From: ZC4RG20 sp963782445
Lineage (GTDB): Bacteria > Pseudomonadota > Gammaproteobacteria > Steroidobacterales > Rariloculaceae
Direction: 5' to 3'
Length of the DNA stretch: 64,000 nt
NCBI GenBank assembly: GCA_963782445.1
Contig: CAWAJM010000001.1
Location: forward strand, 3,286,001-3,350,000
Positions 1 through 8,272 of this stretch are shown in pieces; within the stretch, counting starts at the first letter, position 1; each line of letters starts with the position of its first letter. A program made the position numbers and the translations under genes. The notes beneath the pieces were generated by a model, which did not search any database, was not told where the DNA came from, and saw only the letters and a list, made by a program, of their open reading frames with translations.

Positions 1-20
1 TGTCACGATGAGGAAGCGAG

Positions 21-1784
21 ATGACGGAACGGCATGAGACTGCACCGACAGCACGATGGGCGCTGGCCGCGAGCATCGCCGCGATCGCGGCGGCGTGGTC
101 CGGGCTCGCTTTGGGGCAAACGCCGGGCGTGCCCGCGGATCTGGCGCGGCTCCAGCCCGTGACCGACGCCATGCTCCAGCATCCGCCTGCCGCCGACTGG
201 CTGTCGTTCAGGCGTACGCTCGACGCTTGGGGCTACAGTCCGCTCGATCAGATCGATCCCGGCAACGTCAGCCGCCTGCATGAGGTCTGGTCCTTGCCGC
301 TGCAGGGGCCGACGATCGAGTCGACGCCGCTCGTGCACGACGGGATCATGTTCGTCCCGCTGCCGGGAGACAGGATCATTGCCATCGACGCCGTCACGGG
401 CAAAGTGCTCTGGCGCTTCGCCCGCCCCAATCCCGGGCGCGGCGCCATGAAACGCAATATCGCCATCTACGGCTACCAGCTGTATTCCACCTCCGCCGAC
501 GGCTCCCTTTTCGCCGTGGATGCACGCACGGGCACGCAGGTATGGGACGTGCAGCTAACGGGCAAGGCGAACACCTCGAGCGGCCCCATCATCGCCGACG
601 GCAAAGTGATCTCCGGCCGCGCCTGCGCGCCCGACGCGGGGCCGAAAGGCTGCGTCATGATCGCCAACGACGCGCGCACGGGTAAGGAACTGTGGCGCAC
701 GTGGACGATCGCCAAACCCGGCACGCCGCAAGACAAGACCTGGGGCAACGTGCCCTGGAGCAAGCGCCAGCAGGTCGGCACCTGGATGCCGCCGAGCTAC
801 GACCCCGCCCTCAACCTGGTTTTCTTCGGCACGTCCGTGACGGGCCCGACACCCAAGTACTTGCTGGCCGGGAACGACAAGACCTACCTCTATCACAATT
901 CGACACTGGCGCTGAATGCGAACACCGGCAAGATCGTCTGGTACTACCAACATATCGTCGACCAGTGGGACTTCGACCACACGTTTGCCCGCATTCTCGT
1001 GAAGACCCGGGTCGCGCCGGATCCCAAGCAGGTGGCCTGGATCAACCCGAAGCTCAAACCCGGCGAGCTGCGCAACGTCGTCACGGGCATCCCGGGCAAG
1101 ACCGGCATCGTCTATACGCTCGACCGGCGCACCGGCGAGTTCCTCTGGGCCCGGCCCACGATCGAGCAGAACGTCGTGACGTCGATCGACGGCGCGACGG
1201 GCAAGGTGCACATGAACCCCGCCACGGAGTTCACGCGGCCGGACCAATCGCTGCAGGTCTGCCCGGCCGATACTGGCGGCAAGGACTGGATGCCCGGCGC
1301 GTACAGCCCGAAGACCGGCCTCATGTACATGCCGCTCGAGAACGTCTGCTCCACGGTGACCAGCGCCGGCCCCAAGACCGGCATCGGCGTGCTCGGCATG
1401 CGCATCAACTTCACGCGGCATATCGCGCCGGGCGCAACGGACGTGGGGCAAGTCTGGGCCATTTCGGCGTCCACAGGCGACACCGCCTGGATCCACAGCC
1501 AGCGGGCCGGGACGATGGGCCTCGTCGCAACGGGGGGCGGGGTCGTGTTCGACGGCGATATCGCCGGCGTATTCCGCGCCCTCGATGCCAAGACCGGCAA
1601 GGTGCTATGGCAGACGAAGCTCTCGGGGATGGTATCGGGCATCCCGGTCTCGTATGAGGCCGGCGGCAAACAATACGTCGCCGTCGCGACGGGACCGTCG
1701 TCGAACGGTTTGAGCCTCGCCGCGCTCACGAAGGATGTCCACGCGGAGACCGCACGCGTGCTGCACGTGTTTGCGCTGGAGTGA
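21..1784 (+). CDS. PQQ-dependent alcohol dehydrogenase-like quinoprotein, secreted
   Basis: 587-residue periplasmic quinoprotein of the PQQ dehydrogenase beta-propeller family, expected to oxidise alcohols or related substrates. An N-terminal signal peptide (hydrophobic stretch ending near residue 33) is followed by repeated propeller motifs of the type DAxTGKxxW (for example DAVTGKVLW, DARTGTQVW, DAKTGKVLW). The segment QWDFDH near residue 315 matches the active-site region that carries the catalytic Asp in this family. The protein ends after the propeller, so there is no fused cytochrome c domain and electrons must go to a separate carrier. I do not see the usual adjacent-cysteine pair. The start has a good ribosome site (GAGGAAG) just upstream. 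Substrate cannot be told from sequence. Confidence 0.88.
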   Translation: MTERHETAPTARWALAASIAAIAAAWSGLALGQTPGVPADLARLQPVTDAMLQHPPAADWLSFRRTLDAWGYSPLDQIDPGNVSRLHEVWSLPLQGPTIESTPLVHDGIMFVPLPGDRIIAIDAVTGKVLWRFARPNPGRGAMKRNIAIYGYQLYSTSADGSLFAVDARTGTQVWDVQLTGKANTSSGPIIADGKVISGRACAPDAGPKGCVMIANDARTGKELWRTWTIAKPGTPQDKTWGNVPWSKRQQVGTWMPPSYDPALNLVFFGTSVTGPTPKYLLAGNDKTYLYHNSTLALNANTGKIVWYYQHIVDQWDFDHTFARILVKTRVAPDPKQVAWINPKLKPGELRNVVTGIPGKTGIVYTLDRRTGEFLWARPTIEQNVVTSIDGATGKVHMNPATEFTRPDQSLQVCPADTGGKDWMPGAYSPKTGLMYMPLENVCSTVTSAGPKTGIGVLGMRINFTRHIAPGATDVGQVWAISASTGDTAWIHSQRAGTMGLVATGGGVVFDGDIAGVFRALDAKTGKVLWQTKLSGMVSGIPVSYEAGGKQYVAVATGPSSNGLSLAALTKDVHAETARVLHVFALE

Positions 1785-1846
1785 GGTGCTTGCGCCGAGC
1801 GCATCGACAGCCGGCTCGATGAGGAAGACCGCGGAGCGCGGAATTA

Positions 1847-2584
1847 ATGGCCACCGTCGCGAAAGGGCCCGCTAACGCCGCATTCCGGCCAAGTTTCCAT
1901 CTGTGGATGACGCTGCTGATGGCGCTCTTCGTCTTCGGCGGCTTCGGCATGACCTATATCGGACCGATGGTCGAAGGGACCTTCCCGCATGCACCGCCGG
2001 TGGTGCATCTGCACGGGGCGATCTTCTTCACCTGGACGATCCTCCTCGTGACGCAGGCCGCGCTGGTCAATGTCCGGAACGTGAGGCTTCACCGCTCGCT
2101 GGGCACCTTTGGCATCGCATGGGCGGCCGTCGTCGTATTCATGGGCCTTCTGATCACGTTCATCAGCATCAACGGCCCCCCCGGAGGCCCGGACGACATG
2201 GGGCTGCTGTACCTCTCGCTCGTTGCCCCGCCGAGCTTCGCGATCCTGTTCGCGATGGCCATCCGGGCCGTCCGCACGCCGACGGTGCATCGCGACCTGA
2301 TGCTGCTGGCGATGGTCAGCATTCTCATGCCGGGGATCAACCGGCTCTACATGATGAGCCTGGGGCTCGGCCGCGTGCCCTTCTCCGCCACTTACGTGAC
2401 GATGGACGCCATGGTCGCGGCCATTCTTTACCAGGAGCGGCGCGCGGCCGGCCGTATCAGCCCCACCGCCTGGATCGCCGCGGCGGTCATCGTCGTGCCG
2501 GAGTTCTTCCTCCCGCTGATCGCCTCGACGCCGGGATTCGCCCGCCTCGTCAGTTATCTCGGATCGCTGGTGTATTATCGCTAG
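1847..2584 (+). CDS. Multi-pass membrane protein, unknown function
   Basis: 245-residue polytopic membrane protein with about seven hydrophobic segments (first near residues 17-40, last near 205-235). Histidines lie at the membrane edges (for example in HLHGAIFF near residue 53 and in LHRSLG near 83), a pattern seen in heme- or quinone-binding membrane proteins, but I cannot assign a family with certainty. It begins 62 bp after the quinoprotein and is followed at once by the SnoaL-domain gene on the same strand, so the three may be co-transcribed. A role in electron transfer from the quinoprotein is only a guess. Confidence 0.7.
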   Translation: MATVAKGPANAAFRPSFHLWMTLLMALFVFGGFGMTYIGPMVEGTFPHAPPVVHLHGAIFFTWTILLVTQAALVNVRNVRLHRSLGTFGIAWAAVVVFMGLLITFISINGPPGGPDDMGLLYLSLVAPPSFAILFAMAIRAVRTPTVHRDLMLLAMVSILMPGINRLYMMSLGLGRVPFSATYVTMDAMVAAILYQERRAAGRISPTAWIAAAVIVVPEFFLPLIASTPGFARLVSYLGSLVYYR

Positions 2585-2640
2585 TGGCCTTCGTCTTCAT
2601 CGGCTTCGGCCGACAGCATGGCGGGCAGGCGAATGCGACG

Positions 2641-3510
2641 ATGACCATCCTGGAACTGGCACAGAGGTATTTCGAAGCCTGGAACAGGCACGACGCCGAC
2701 GCCGTCGTCGCCGTGTTCCGCGATTCCGGAACCTACAGCGATCCGACGACGAACGGCCCCCTTGCCCGTCAGGCGATCGGCGATTACGCACGAAGACTCT
2801 GGGAGGCTTTTCCGGATCTGTCGTTCGAGGTTCGCAGCGTCGCCCAGACGGCCGCGCGCAAGGTCATCGCGGAGTGGACGATGACCGGCACCAATTCGGG
2901 GCCGTTCGCCGGTCTGCCTCCCACGCAGCGGGCCGTGAGCGTGCCCGGCGTCGATGTGGTCGAGACACAGCCCGACGGCATCGCATCGGTCACGGGTTAC
3001 TTCGACTCCGGGGCCGTCCCGGCGCAATTGGGCTTGCAGGTGCTCGTGCAGCCGCAAAGTATCGGGCCGTTTTCTTTCGGAAATTCGGTTGCGGTGCAGT
3101 CGGGCAATAAATCCAAACCCGGCGCGTTCAGCGTCACGACCATCTGGAACGATCCGGAGCAAGACGCCGACATTCGTGAGTTGAGCGTCGCAACGGCCCG
3201 GGACATGTTGGAGATGAAGGGGTTCATTGGGCTGACCCTGGTCCGGGTCGGCGGTCGCGGGATCACGGTTTCGGCTTGGGAGAAGCCGGAGGACGCCAAG
3301 CAGCTTCTCCGCAGCCCATCGCATCGCGCAGCCATGAGCCGCTTCTGGACGGACCTCGGAAACCACGCGTTCACGAGCGTCTGGGCACCGGACCACATCA
3401 ATCCGCTCTGGGTGCGGTGCCGGGCCTGCGCAAAAATGGCAGACTACGAGAAGAGCGACGGGCGGTGCGCTTGCGGCTCCGCGCTTCCCGAAGCGCCCGC
3501 GTATTTCTGA
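2641..3510 (+). CDS. SnoaL-like / ABM-like / zinc-ribbon three-domain protein
   Basis: 289 residues from the ATG at 2641. Residues about 1-120 look like a SnoaL/NTF2-like fold (AQRYFEAWNRHDADAVVAVF, then a YSDP and GPFAGLPPT pattern typical of polyketide-cyclase-like proteins). Residues about 150-225 resemble an antibiotic-biosynthesis-monooxygenase/heme-degrading ABM domain (VTTIWNDPEQ; GFIGLTLVRVGGRGITVSAWE). The C-terminus carries a small zinc-ribbon-like motif with four cysteines (CRAC then CAC after a short loop). The open frame extends upstream to 1903 but that part is a shadow of the preceding gene. The combination is unusual. No enzymatic activity can be claimed. Confidence 0.7.
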   Translation: MTILELAQRYFEAWNRHDADAVVAVFRDSGTYSDPTTNGPLARQAIGDYARRLWEAFPDLSFEVRSVAQTAARKVIAEWTMTGTNSGPFAGLPPTQRAVSVPGVDVVETQPDGIASVTGYFDSGAVPAQLGLQVLVQPQSIGPFSFGNSVAVQSGNKSKPGAFSVTTIWNDPEQDADIRELSVATARDMLEMKGFIGLTLVRVGGRGITVSAWEKPEDAKQLLRSPSHRAAMSRFWTDLGNHAFTSVWAPDHINPLWVRCRACAKMADYEKSDGRCACGSALPEAPAYF

Positions 3511-3855
3511 GCCCGCCGTGGGCGCGCGACTTCCGCACCCCGATCGAACGCCAACGCAAATGCTACGGTCCGGCCGACGAATTACATCGCCTTCGTCGGC
3601 ATCACTCGCCAGCCTCGCGGCTCGAGCGGGTGGACATGCAGGTCGTTGACGCGCCGGCTGGCTCGCCCGGCAGCCGATCCGTGCTCGCGGACGCCGACTT
3701 CGTCGCCGGTCTCGCGCATCGCCATCGCCCTTGACCGGCCCATCGCCCACGACATACCCTCTCGAACGCAGCCGACACAGCGTTTGAATTTCCTATCCCT
3801 CGTGCACCGCGACGCGCCGGAGCGCGGCGTTGCGCCTATTTCCGGGAGGGGCAGC
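3511..3855. other. Intergenic stretch with no recognisable gene
   Basis: 345 bp between the SnoaL-type gene and the transporter. Open frames exist on both strands but none shows a recognisable family, and the region is likely non-coding or decayed. The last 20 bp hold the transporter ribosome site (GGGAGGGG). Confidence 0.5.
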
Positions 3856-5130
3856 ATGAGCTCTGCGGCACTGGCGGATGGCAGGCTTGAAATCGCAGCG
3901 CCGCTGAAACGCCATGTGGCGGCGGTGGTCGCGGGCAATGCGCTCGAATTCTACGATTTTCTCACCTACACCTTCTTCGCCATCTATATCGGCCAAGCCT
4001 ACTTTCCCTCGGCCAGTCCGGCCTCCAGCCTGCTGGCGTCGCTGGCGACCTTCGGCGCGGGCTTCGCGACGCGGCCGCTCGGCGGGGTGGTGCTGGGCTT
4101 TCTCGGCGACCGGCTGGGGCGCAAGCCGGCCATGTTTCTGTCCTTCACGCTGATGGGAATCGGCATGCTGGGCGTGGCGCTGACGCCGTCCTATGCCTCC
4201 ATCGGCATCGTGGCGCCGGTGCTTCTGATCGTCTTCCGGCTGATCCAGGGCTTTGCACTGGGCGGCGAGGTAGGCCCCACCACGGCCTTCCTGGTCGAAG
4301 CGCCGCCGCCCGAAACCCGCGGCTTCTACGGCTCGCTGCAATCGGCCTCGCAATACGTCGCGACCTTGGTCGCCGGATGCGCGGCCACGGGCCTGGCCGC
4401 GGTGCTGACGACGGCGCAGCTCCAGAGCTGGGGCTGGCGCGTCGCCTTCCTCATCGGCGTTGCGATCATTCCTTTCGGCCTGATGATCCGCCGCTCGCTG
4501 CCCGAGACCCTGGCCACGGCCGAAACCGCGCCGGAGAAAGACGTCGACGGCGCCTGGGGCGTGGCACTGCTGGGGCTCATGCTGTTGTGTGGCGGTACCA
4601 TCGCCACCTACACGATCCTCTATCTCAGCACCTACGCCCAGGCGGCGCTGGGCCTAGCGGCGAACTGGGCCTTCGCCGCGACGCTGGCGATCGGCATCAG
4701 TGGCATGATCGGCGCGCCGATGGGCGGCATCCTCTCCGATCGCTACGGGCGCAAGCCGGTGATGCTGGTGGCGAGTGTGCTGATGACGCTGTCTACGGTG
4801 CCGTCTTTCCTCGCGCTCAACGCCTGGCCCACGGGGCCGGTGCTCGTGGCAGTGAGCTTCTATCTCACGTTCGCTCTGGCGGCGGCGGCCGGCCCTGGCA
4901 TCATGTGCATTTCCGAGCAGCTGCCGCCGCGGGTGCGCTCGGGCGCAATGTCCGTGATCTACGCGCTGGCCATCGCCATTTTCGGCGGCAGCGCGCAATT
5001 CATCGTCGAATGGCTGCGCCAGACGCTGCACGATTCCATGGCGCCGGCCTATTACATGAGCGCGGCGGTTTGCGTCAGCCTTGCCGCCATCGTGCTGATG
5101 CGGGAATCGGCGCCGGGCAAGCGGCGGTAA
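3856..5130 (+). CDS. MFS transporter, metabolite:H+ symporter type
   Basis: 424-residue major facilitator superfamily transporter with twelve predicted membrane segments, of the metabolite:H+ symporter (MHS; citrate/proline/ketoglutarate) subfamily. Diagnostic features are ALEFYDFLTYTFFA in helix 1, the loop 2-3 motif GDRLGRKPA near residue 85, RLIQGFALGGEVGPT near residue 135, and the repeat of the loop motif, SDRYGRKPVM, in the second half. The start at 3856 is chosen because GGGAGGGG precedes it; the longer open frame from 3646 has no family similarity. The likely substrate is a small organic acid or amino acid, not resolvable here. The gene is followed without a gap by an ilvE remnant. 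Confidence 0.9.
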   Translation: MSSAALADGRLEIAAPLKRHVAAVVAGNALEFYDFLTYTFFAIYIGQAYFPSASPASSLLASLATFGAGFATRPLGGVVLGFLGDRLGRKPAMFLSFTLMGIGMLGVALTPSYASIGIVAPVLLIVFRLIQGFALGGEVGPTTAFLVEAPPPETRGFYGSLQSASQYVATLVAGCAATGLAAVLTTAQLQSWGWRVAFLIGVAIIPFGLMIRRSLPETLATAETAPEKDVDGAWGVALLGLMLLCGGTIATYTILYLSTYAQAALGLAANWAFAATLAIGISGMIGAPMGGILSDRYGRKPVMLVASVLMTLSTVPSFLALNAWPTGPVLVAVSFYLTFALAAAAGPGIMCISEQLPPRVRSGAMSVIYALAIAIFGGSAQFIVEWLRQTLHDSMAPAYYMSAAVCVSLAAIVLMRESAPGKRR

Positions 5131-5131
5131 G

Positions 5132-5554
5132 CAGCACCATGCGAATTACCTGAACCATGTTCTGGCTCGCATCGAAGCGAACCATGCGGGCGTCGAAGAG
5201 GCGCTGATGCTGAATCGCCACGGATCGCTTGCGGAAGGCACGGCGGACAACGTCTTTGTTGCACGCGACGGCGTGTTGCTGACGCCGCCGTGCAGCGACG
5301 GCGCGTTGGCCGGCATTACGCGGGGCGTGGTCCTGCGGGTCGCGCAAGAAGCCGGCATTCATACCCGCGAAGTCTCACTCGCCGCTTACGATGTCTACAC
5401 GGCCGACGAGTGCTTTCTCACGCGTACGGGTGCGGAGCTCGTTCCCGTGCGAGAGGTGGACGGGCGAGCCCTCGGCGCCTGCCCCGGCCCGGTATTCGAG
5501 CAGATCGCCGAGGGCTTCCGTCGCTTCGTCATGCAGGAGGAACAGTGGGTCTGA
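5132..5554 (+). pseudogene. ilvE: 3' remnant of branched-chain amino acid aminotransferase (class IV)
   Basis: The frame reads NYLNHVLARIEANHAGVEEA, then LNRHGSLAEGTADNVFV and later EVSLAAYDVYTADECFLT, which are the C-terminal landmarks of class IV PLP aminotransferases of the IlvE type. Family members are about 290-310 residues; only about 140 are left here, with the N-terminal half and the catalytic Lys missing. Similarity begins within a few bases of the transporter stop codon, so a deletion or rearrangement fused the two. An internal ATG at 5207 could still start a 115-residue peptide, but it would lack the cofactor lysine. The 3' end overlaps the convergent MddA-like gene by 26 bp. Confidence 0.85.
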
Positions 5555-6311
5555 CAGGACGGCGTAAACGCACGCGAGCGAAGCGCAACGCGTGCGGCAC
5601 AAGCATACCGACCTCGGACCGGTAGCGGCGGTAGCGTTCGCCGAAATCGGCCACGAGATCGCGCTCTTCGAACCAGATCCCGACGAAAATATAGCTGCTT
5701 GCACCCAATGAGAACGCCAAGTGCCCGGCCGTCATGACCGGCACGGACCATAAGCTGAGCAGAATGCCGAGATACAGCGGGTGCCTTACGTATCGATAGA
5801 GCAGCGGCGTCCTGAATGCAGGCGCCGCCATCTCTCGGCCGAACCACCGCGACCACACCTGCTGCAGACCGAAGAGCTCGAAATGGTTGATGAGGAACGT
5901 GCTGGTCAGGACCAATGCCCAGCCGGCCCAGAATATGGCCCACAACGGCCGCGCGAAGGCACCCTCTTCCACGCTCCAGACGACCGGCACGGGAATCGGC
6001 CGCCATTGCCAAAACAGCAGCGCCAGTACGAGGCTCGTCGCAAGCACGTAGGTGCTTCGCTCCGCCTGCTTAGGAACGATGCGAGTCCAAACTCGCTTGA
6101 AGGCGCGGCGGGCCATCACGCTGTGTTGCACAGCGAACAGACACAACAGAAGCGCGTCGATGCACAGCGCGGCCGCCAGTGTCGTCGGCGTGCCGCCGTC
6201 GACCGATTTGGGCACGATCACGTTTCCACTGAAGCCGATCAGGTACAGAAGCGCCGCCACGCAAACGGCATATGCGAGCGAACCATAGAACGACAAGATT
6301 ACTGCGCCCAT
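5529..6311 (-). CDS. mddA: Methanethiol S-methyltransferase MddA-like membrane protein
   Basis: 260-residue integral membrane methyltransferase of the isoprenylcysteine carboxyl methyltransferase (ICMT/NnrU-like) superfamily, closest by eye to MddA, which methylates methanethiol to dimethyl sulfide. Features: five or so membrane segments, QHSVMARRAFKRVWTRIVP near residue 62, and the SAM-site signature YRYVRHPLYLG near residue 175 followed by FEERDLVADFGERYRRYR. Length fits MddA (about 260). GAGACC-type purine-rich sequence lies upstream. It could instead be a generic ICMT-family protein with another thiol or amine substrate; the exact substrate needs an assay. Confidence 0.75.
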   Translation of the reverse strand: MGAVILSFYGSLAYAVCVAALLYLIGFSGNVIVPKSVDGGTPTTLAAALCIDALLLCLFAVQHSVMARRAFKRVWTRIVPKQAERSTYVLATSLVLALLFWQWRPIPVPVVWSVEEGAFARPLWAIFWAGWALVLTSTFLINHFELFGLQQVWSRWFGREMAAPAFRTPLLYRYVRHPLYLGILLSLWSVPVMTAGHLAFSLGASSYIFVGIWFEERDLVADFGERYRRYRSEVGMLVPHALRFARVRLRRPVRPTVPPA

Positions 6312-6375
6312 TGAGGTCTCCTTTAACGATGCAAATCCAGTCGAGAGCGAGCGGTGACCGGCGCCCGGATCGACG

Positions 6376-7278
6376 CTACGCGCCTGCCCGGCGGGGTGCC
6401 TCGGCTCGAGCCGTCACTATCCACGTGCTCGCACCTGCAAAAACGCCATCGGGGCGAACGAGCGGCGCGAACATTTTCTCGAGGGCTGCCGTCACCTGCG
6501 GCCGGCGACGTTCACCCTCCTTACCGGCGAGCCGGATGATCTCGCCGGCAGGACCGAGCGCCATCGCGAAATTCACGGCGTCGGCGACGTTGTCGCCGAC
6601 ACGTATTGGCGTATCGAAGCGCTCGAAGGTTACGTCGTGGAACCCGGCCGCCAGCAGCTGCGCGCTGACGAGGTCCGCGCTCGCCATGGAGAACGGCCCC
6701 GGCCCGCAAGTCGCCTCGTCCGTGCTCGGCGGCAGCGGCACGATGGGTGCAACGGCCAGCTCGGCCGAGTGTAGCCACGCGTTCTCATCCTTCCTGCGCC
6801 ACACGGTCATGGTCAGCTCGCCGCCGTCCCGAAGCGCACGCCGGAGATTCCGCAGCGCGGCGACGGGATTTTCGAAAAACATGGTCCCGAAGCGCGAAAA
6901 CACGTAGTCGTAGGGCGGGTCGAGCGTCTCGCTCTGGGCATCGGCGACGATGAAGCGGGCATTGGCGACTCGCGCGGCGGCCGCCTCGGCGGCGGCGACC
7001 TCGATGAATCGGAAAGCCGGGTCCGCGCCGACGGCCTCGCCTCCGGGCCCCACCCGCGCGGCGATCTCCAGCGTGCTGTCGCCGAAACCGCACCCCACGT
7101 CGAGCACGCGAGCGCGGCGCGGAGGCGGATGCCGATCGAGGGCGGCCGTGCCGATGACGGCCAAGCCGTCGCAGATGATGTGCCGGAAGCGCAAGAACTT
7201 GTCGAACAAGACGCCGTTCCAGGCTTCGATGGCCTCGGCGTTGCCCTCGAAGATGCGCGTTTTCGCTACGGTGCTCAT
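6376..7278 (-). CDS. Class I SAM-dependent methyltransferase
   Basis: 300 residues from the ATG at 7278, which is preceded by a strong ribosome site (GGGAGGAA). The Rossmann SAM-binding motif is VLDVGCGFGDSTLEIA near residue 65, followed by the acidic motif II (GADPAFRFIEVA) and FIVADAQ. The sequence SRFGTMFFENP is typical of small-molecule methyltransferases of the Methyltransf_11/25 type. The open frame extends to 7410 but the extra 44 residues have no conserved features. Adjacent on the right, divergently oriented, is another methyltransferase. Substrate unknown. Confidence 0.85.
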   Translation of the reverse strand: MSTVAKTRIFEGNAEAIEAWNGVLFDKFLRFRHIICDGLAVIGTAALDRHPPPRRARVLDVGCGFGDSTLEIAARVGPGGEAVGADPAFRFIEVAAAEAAAARVANARFIVADAQSETLDPPYDYVFSRFGTMFFENPVAALRNLRRALRDGGELTMTVWRRKDENAWLHSAELAVAPIVPLPPSTDEATCGPGPFSMASADLVSAQLLAAGFHDVTFERFDTPIRVGDNVADAVNFAMALGPAGEIIRLAGKEGERRRPQVTAALEKMFAPLVRPDGVFAGASTWIVTARAEAPRRAGA

Positions 7279-7528
7279 GGTTCCTCCCGATGAAATGGAT
7301 CGCGTTTGGTACTGCCGGCATTCTCGGTGCCGAAGCACGCTCGCACTTTCACCGAAAGTCCTTCGTTCTTGCCCGCGTGTCCGCGTATGGCGCATCGGCA
7401 CCGCAACCATCTCGCTTCTGCGAGCCGACGGCCATACGGACGCAGAAGCAAAGCGCGCCGACTACCGGCAAAGGACGCGCCGGCTCGGCTGCGTACAATG
7501 CCCCGTCCCCGCCACGTCGGAAATCGAA

Positions 7529-8248
7529 ATGAGCACAGCACGAGAACACTACGAAGGCCTGCTCGCACCCATCTACGTCTGGATGGCAGGAGGCTTGGAA
7601 GCCGCGCTGGCAGCCGGCGCGGCGGATGTGCAATCTCTGGCGCCCGGCGCTGGGTTGGCCATCGACCTCGGGGCGGGCTTCGGGATGCACGCCATTCCGC
7701 TCGCACGCGCCGGCTACGACGTGCTCGCGATCGATTCGTCCCCTCAGCTGCTCGACGTGCTGCGTACGAACAGCACTGGACTCGCTGTGCACGCCCTCGA
7801 AGCGGATCTGCTCGACTTCGCCCGGCACGTCGAGCGCGAGGCCGAGCTCATCGTCTGTCTCGGCGACACCCTGACCCATCTCGCCGAGCCCGCCCAGGTG
7901 AAGCGGGTCTTCCGCGACGCGGCCCGGACGCTTCGACCCGGCGGCGGGCTTGTTCTGACGTTCCGGGACTACGGGCACCCGGCGTCGGGTGCCGCGCGCT
8001 TCATCCCGGTGCGCAGCGATGCGAACCGGATTCTGACCTGCTTTCTCGAGGCGCTGCCCGAACACATGCTCGTCCACGACATCGTCCATGAGCGCGAGGC
8101 GTCGGCGTGGCGCATGAAGGTCGGCAGCTACCGCAAGCTGCGGCTGCCGCCGGTGCGCGTCGAGGCGATGTTGAGAGAGGCAGGGCTCGAGCCGGCCACG
8201 GAACCGGGGCCGCGCGGCATGATCAAGATAACGGCGCGTCGGCCGTGA
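7529..8248 (+). CDS. Class I SAM-dependent methyltransferase
   Basis: 239 residues starting at ATG 7529 (MSTAREHYEGLLAPIY). SAM motif I is AIDLGAGFGMHAIPLA near residue 45; motif II is VLAIDSSPQLLDVL; LRPGGGLVLTFRDYG near residue 140 is the post-III region. It reads as an intact small-molecule methyltransferase (Methyltransf_25 type). The open frame reaches back to 6950 but that part overlaps the divergent methyltransferase and its promoter. Not obviously part of an operon; the AraC gene downstream is convergent. Confidence 0.85.
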   Translation: MSTAREHYEGLLAPIYVWMAGGLEAALAAGAADVQSLAPGAGLAIDLGAGFGMHAIPLARAGYDVLAIDSSPQLLDVLRTNSTGLAVHALEADLLDFARHVEREAELIVCLGDTLTHLAEPAQVKRVFRDAARTLRPGGGLVLTFRDYGHPASGAARFIPVRSDANRILTCFLEALPEHMLVHDIVHEREASAWRMKVGSYRKLRLPPVRVEAMLREAGLEPATEPGPRGMIKITARRP

Positions 8249-8272
8249 AGATACGGCGCGCGGATTTGCCCG

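Noticed and set aside
555..1496. Long minus-strand open frame inside the quinoprotein gene
   Set aside because: Antisense shadow of a well-conserved GC-rich gene; Arg/Gly/Ala-rich with no motif.
2581..3750. 389-codon minus-strand open frame
   Set aside because: Shadow of the SnoaL-type gene and its spacer; Arg-rich, no domain.
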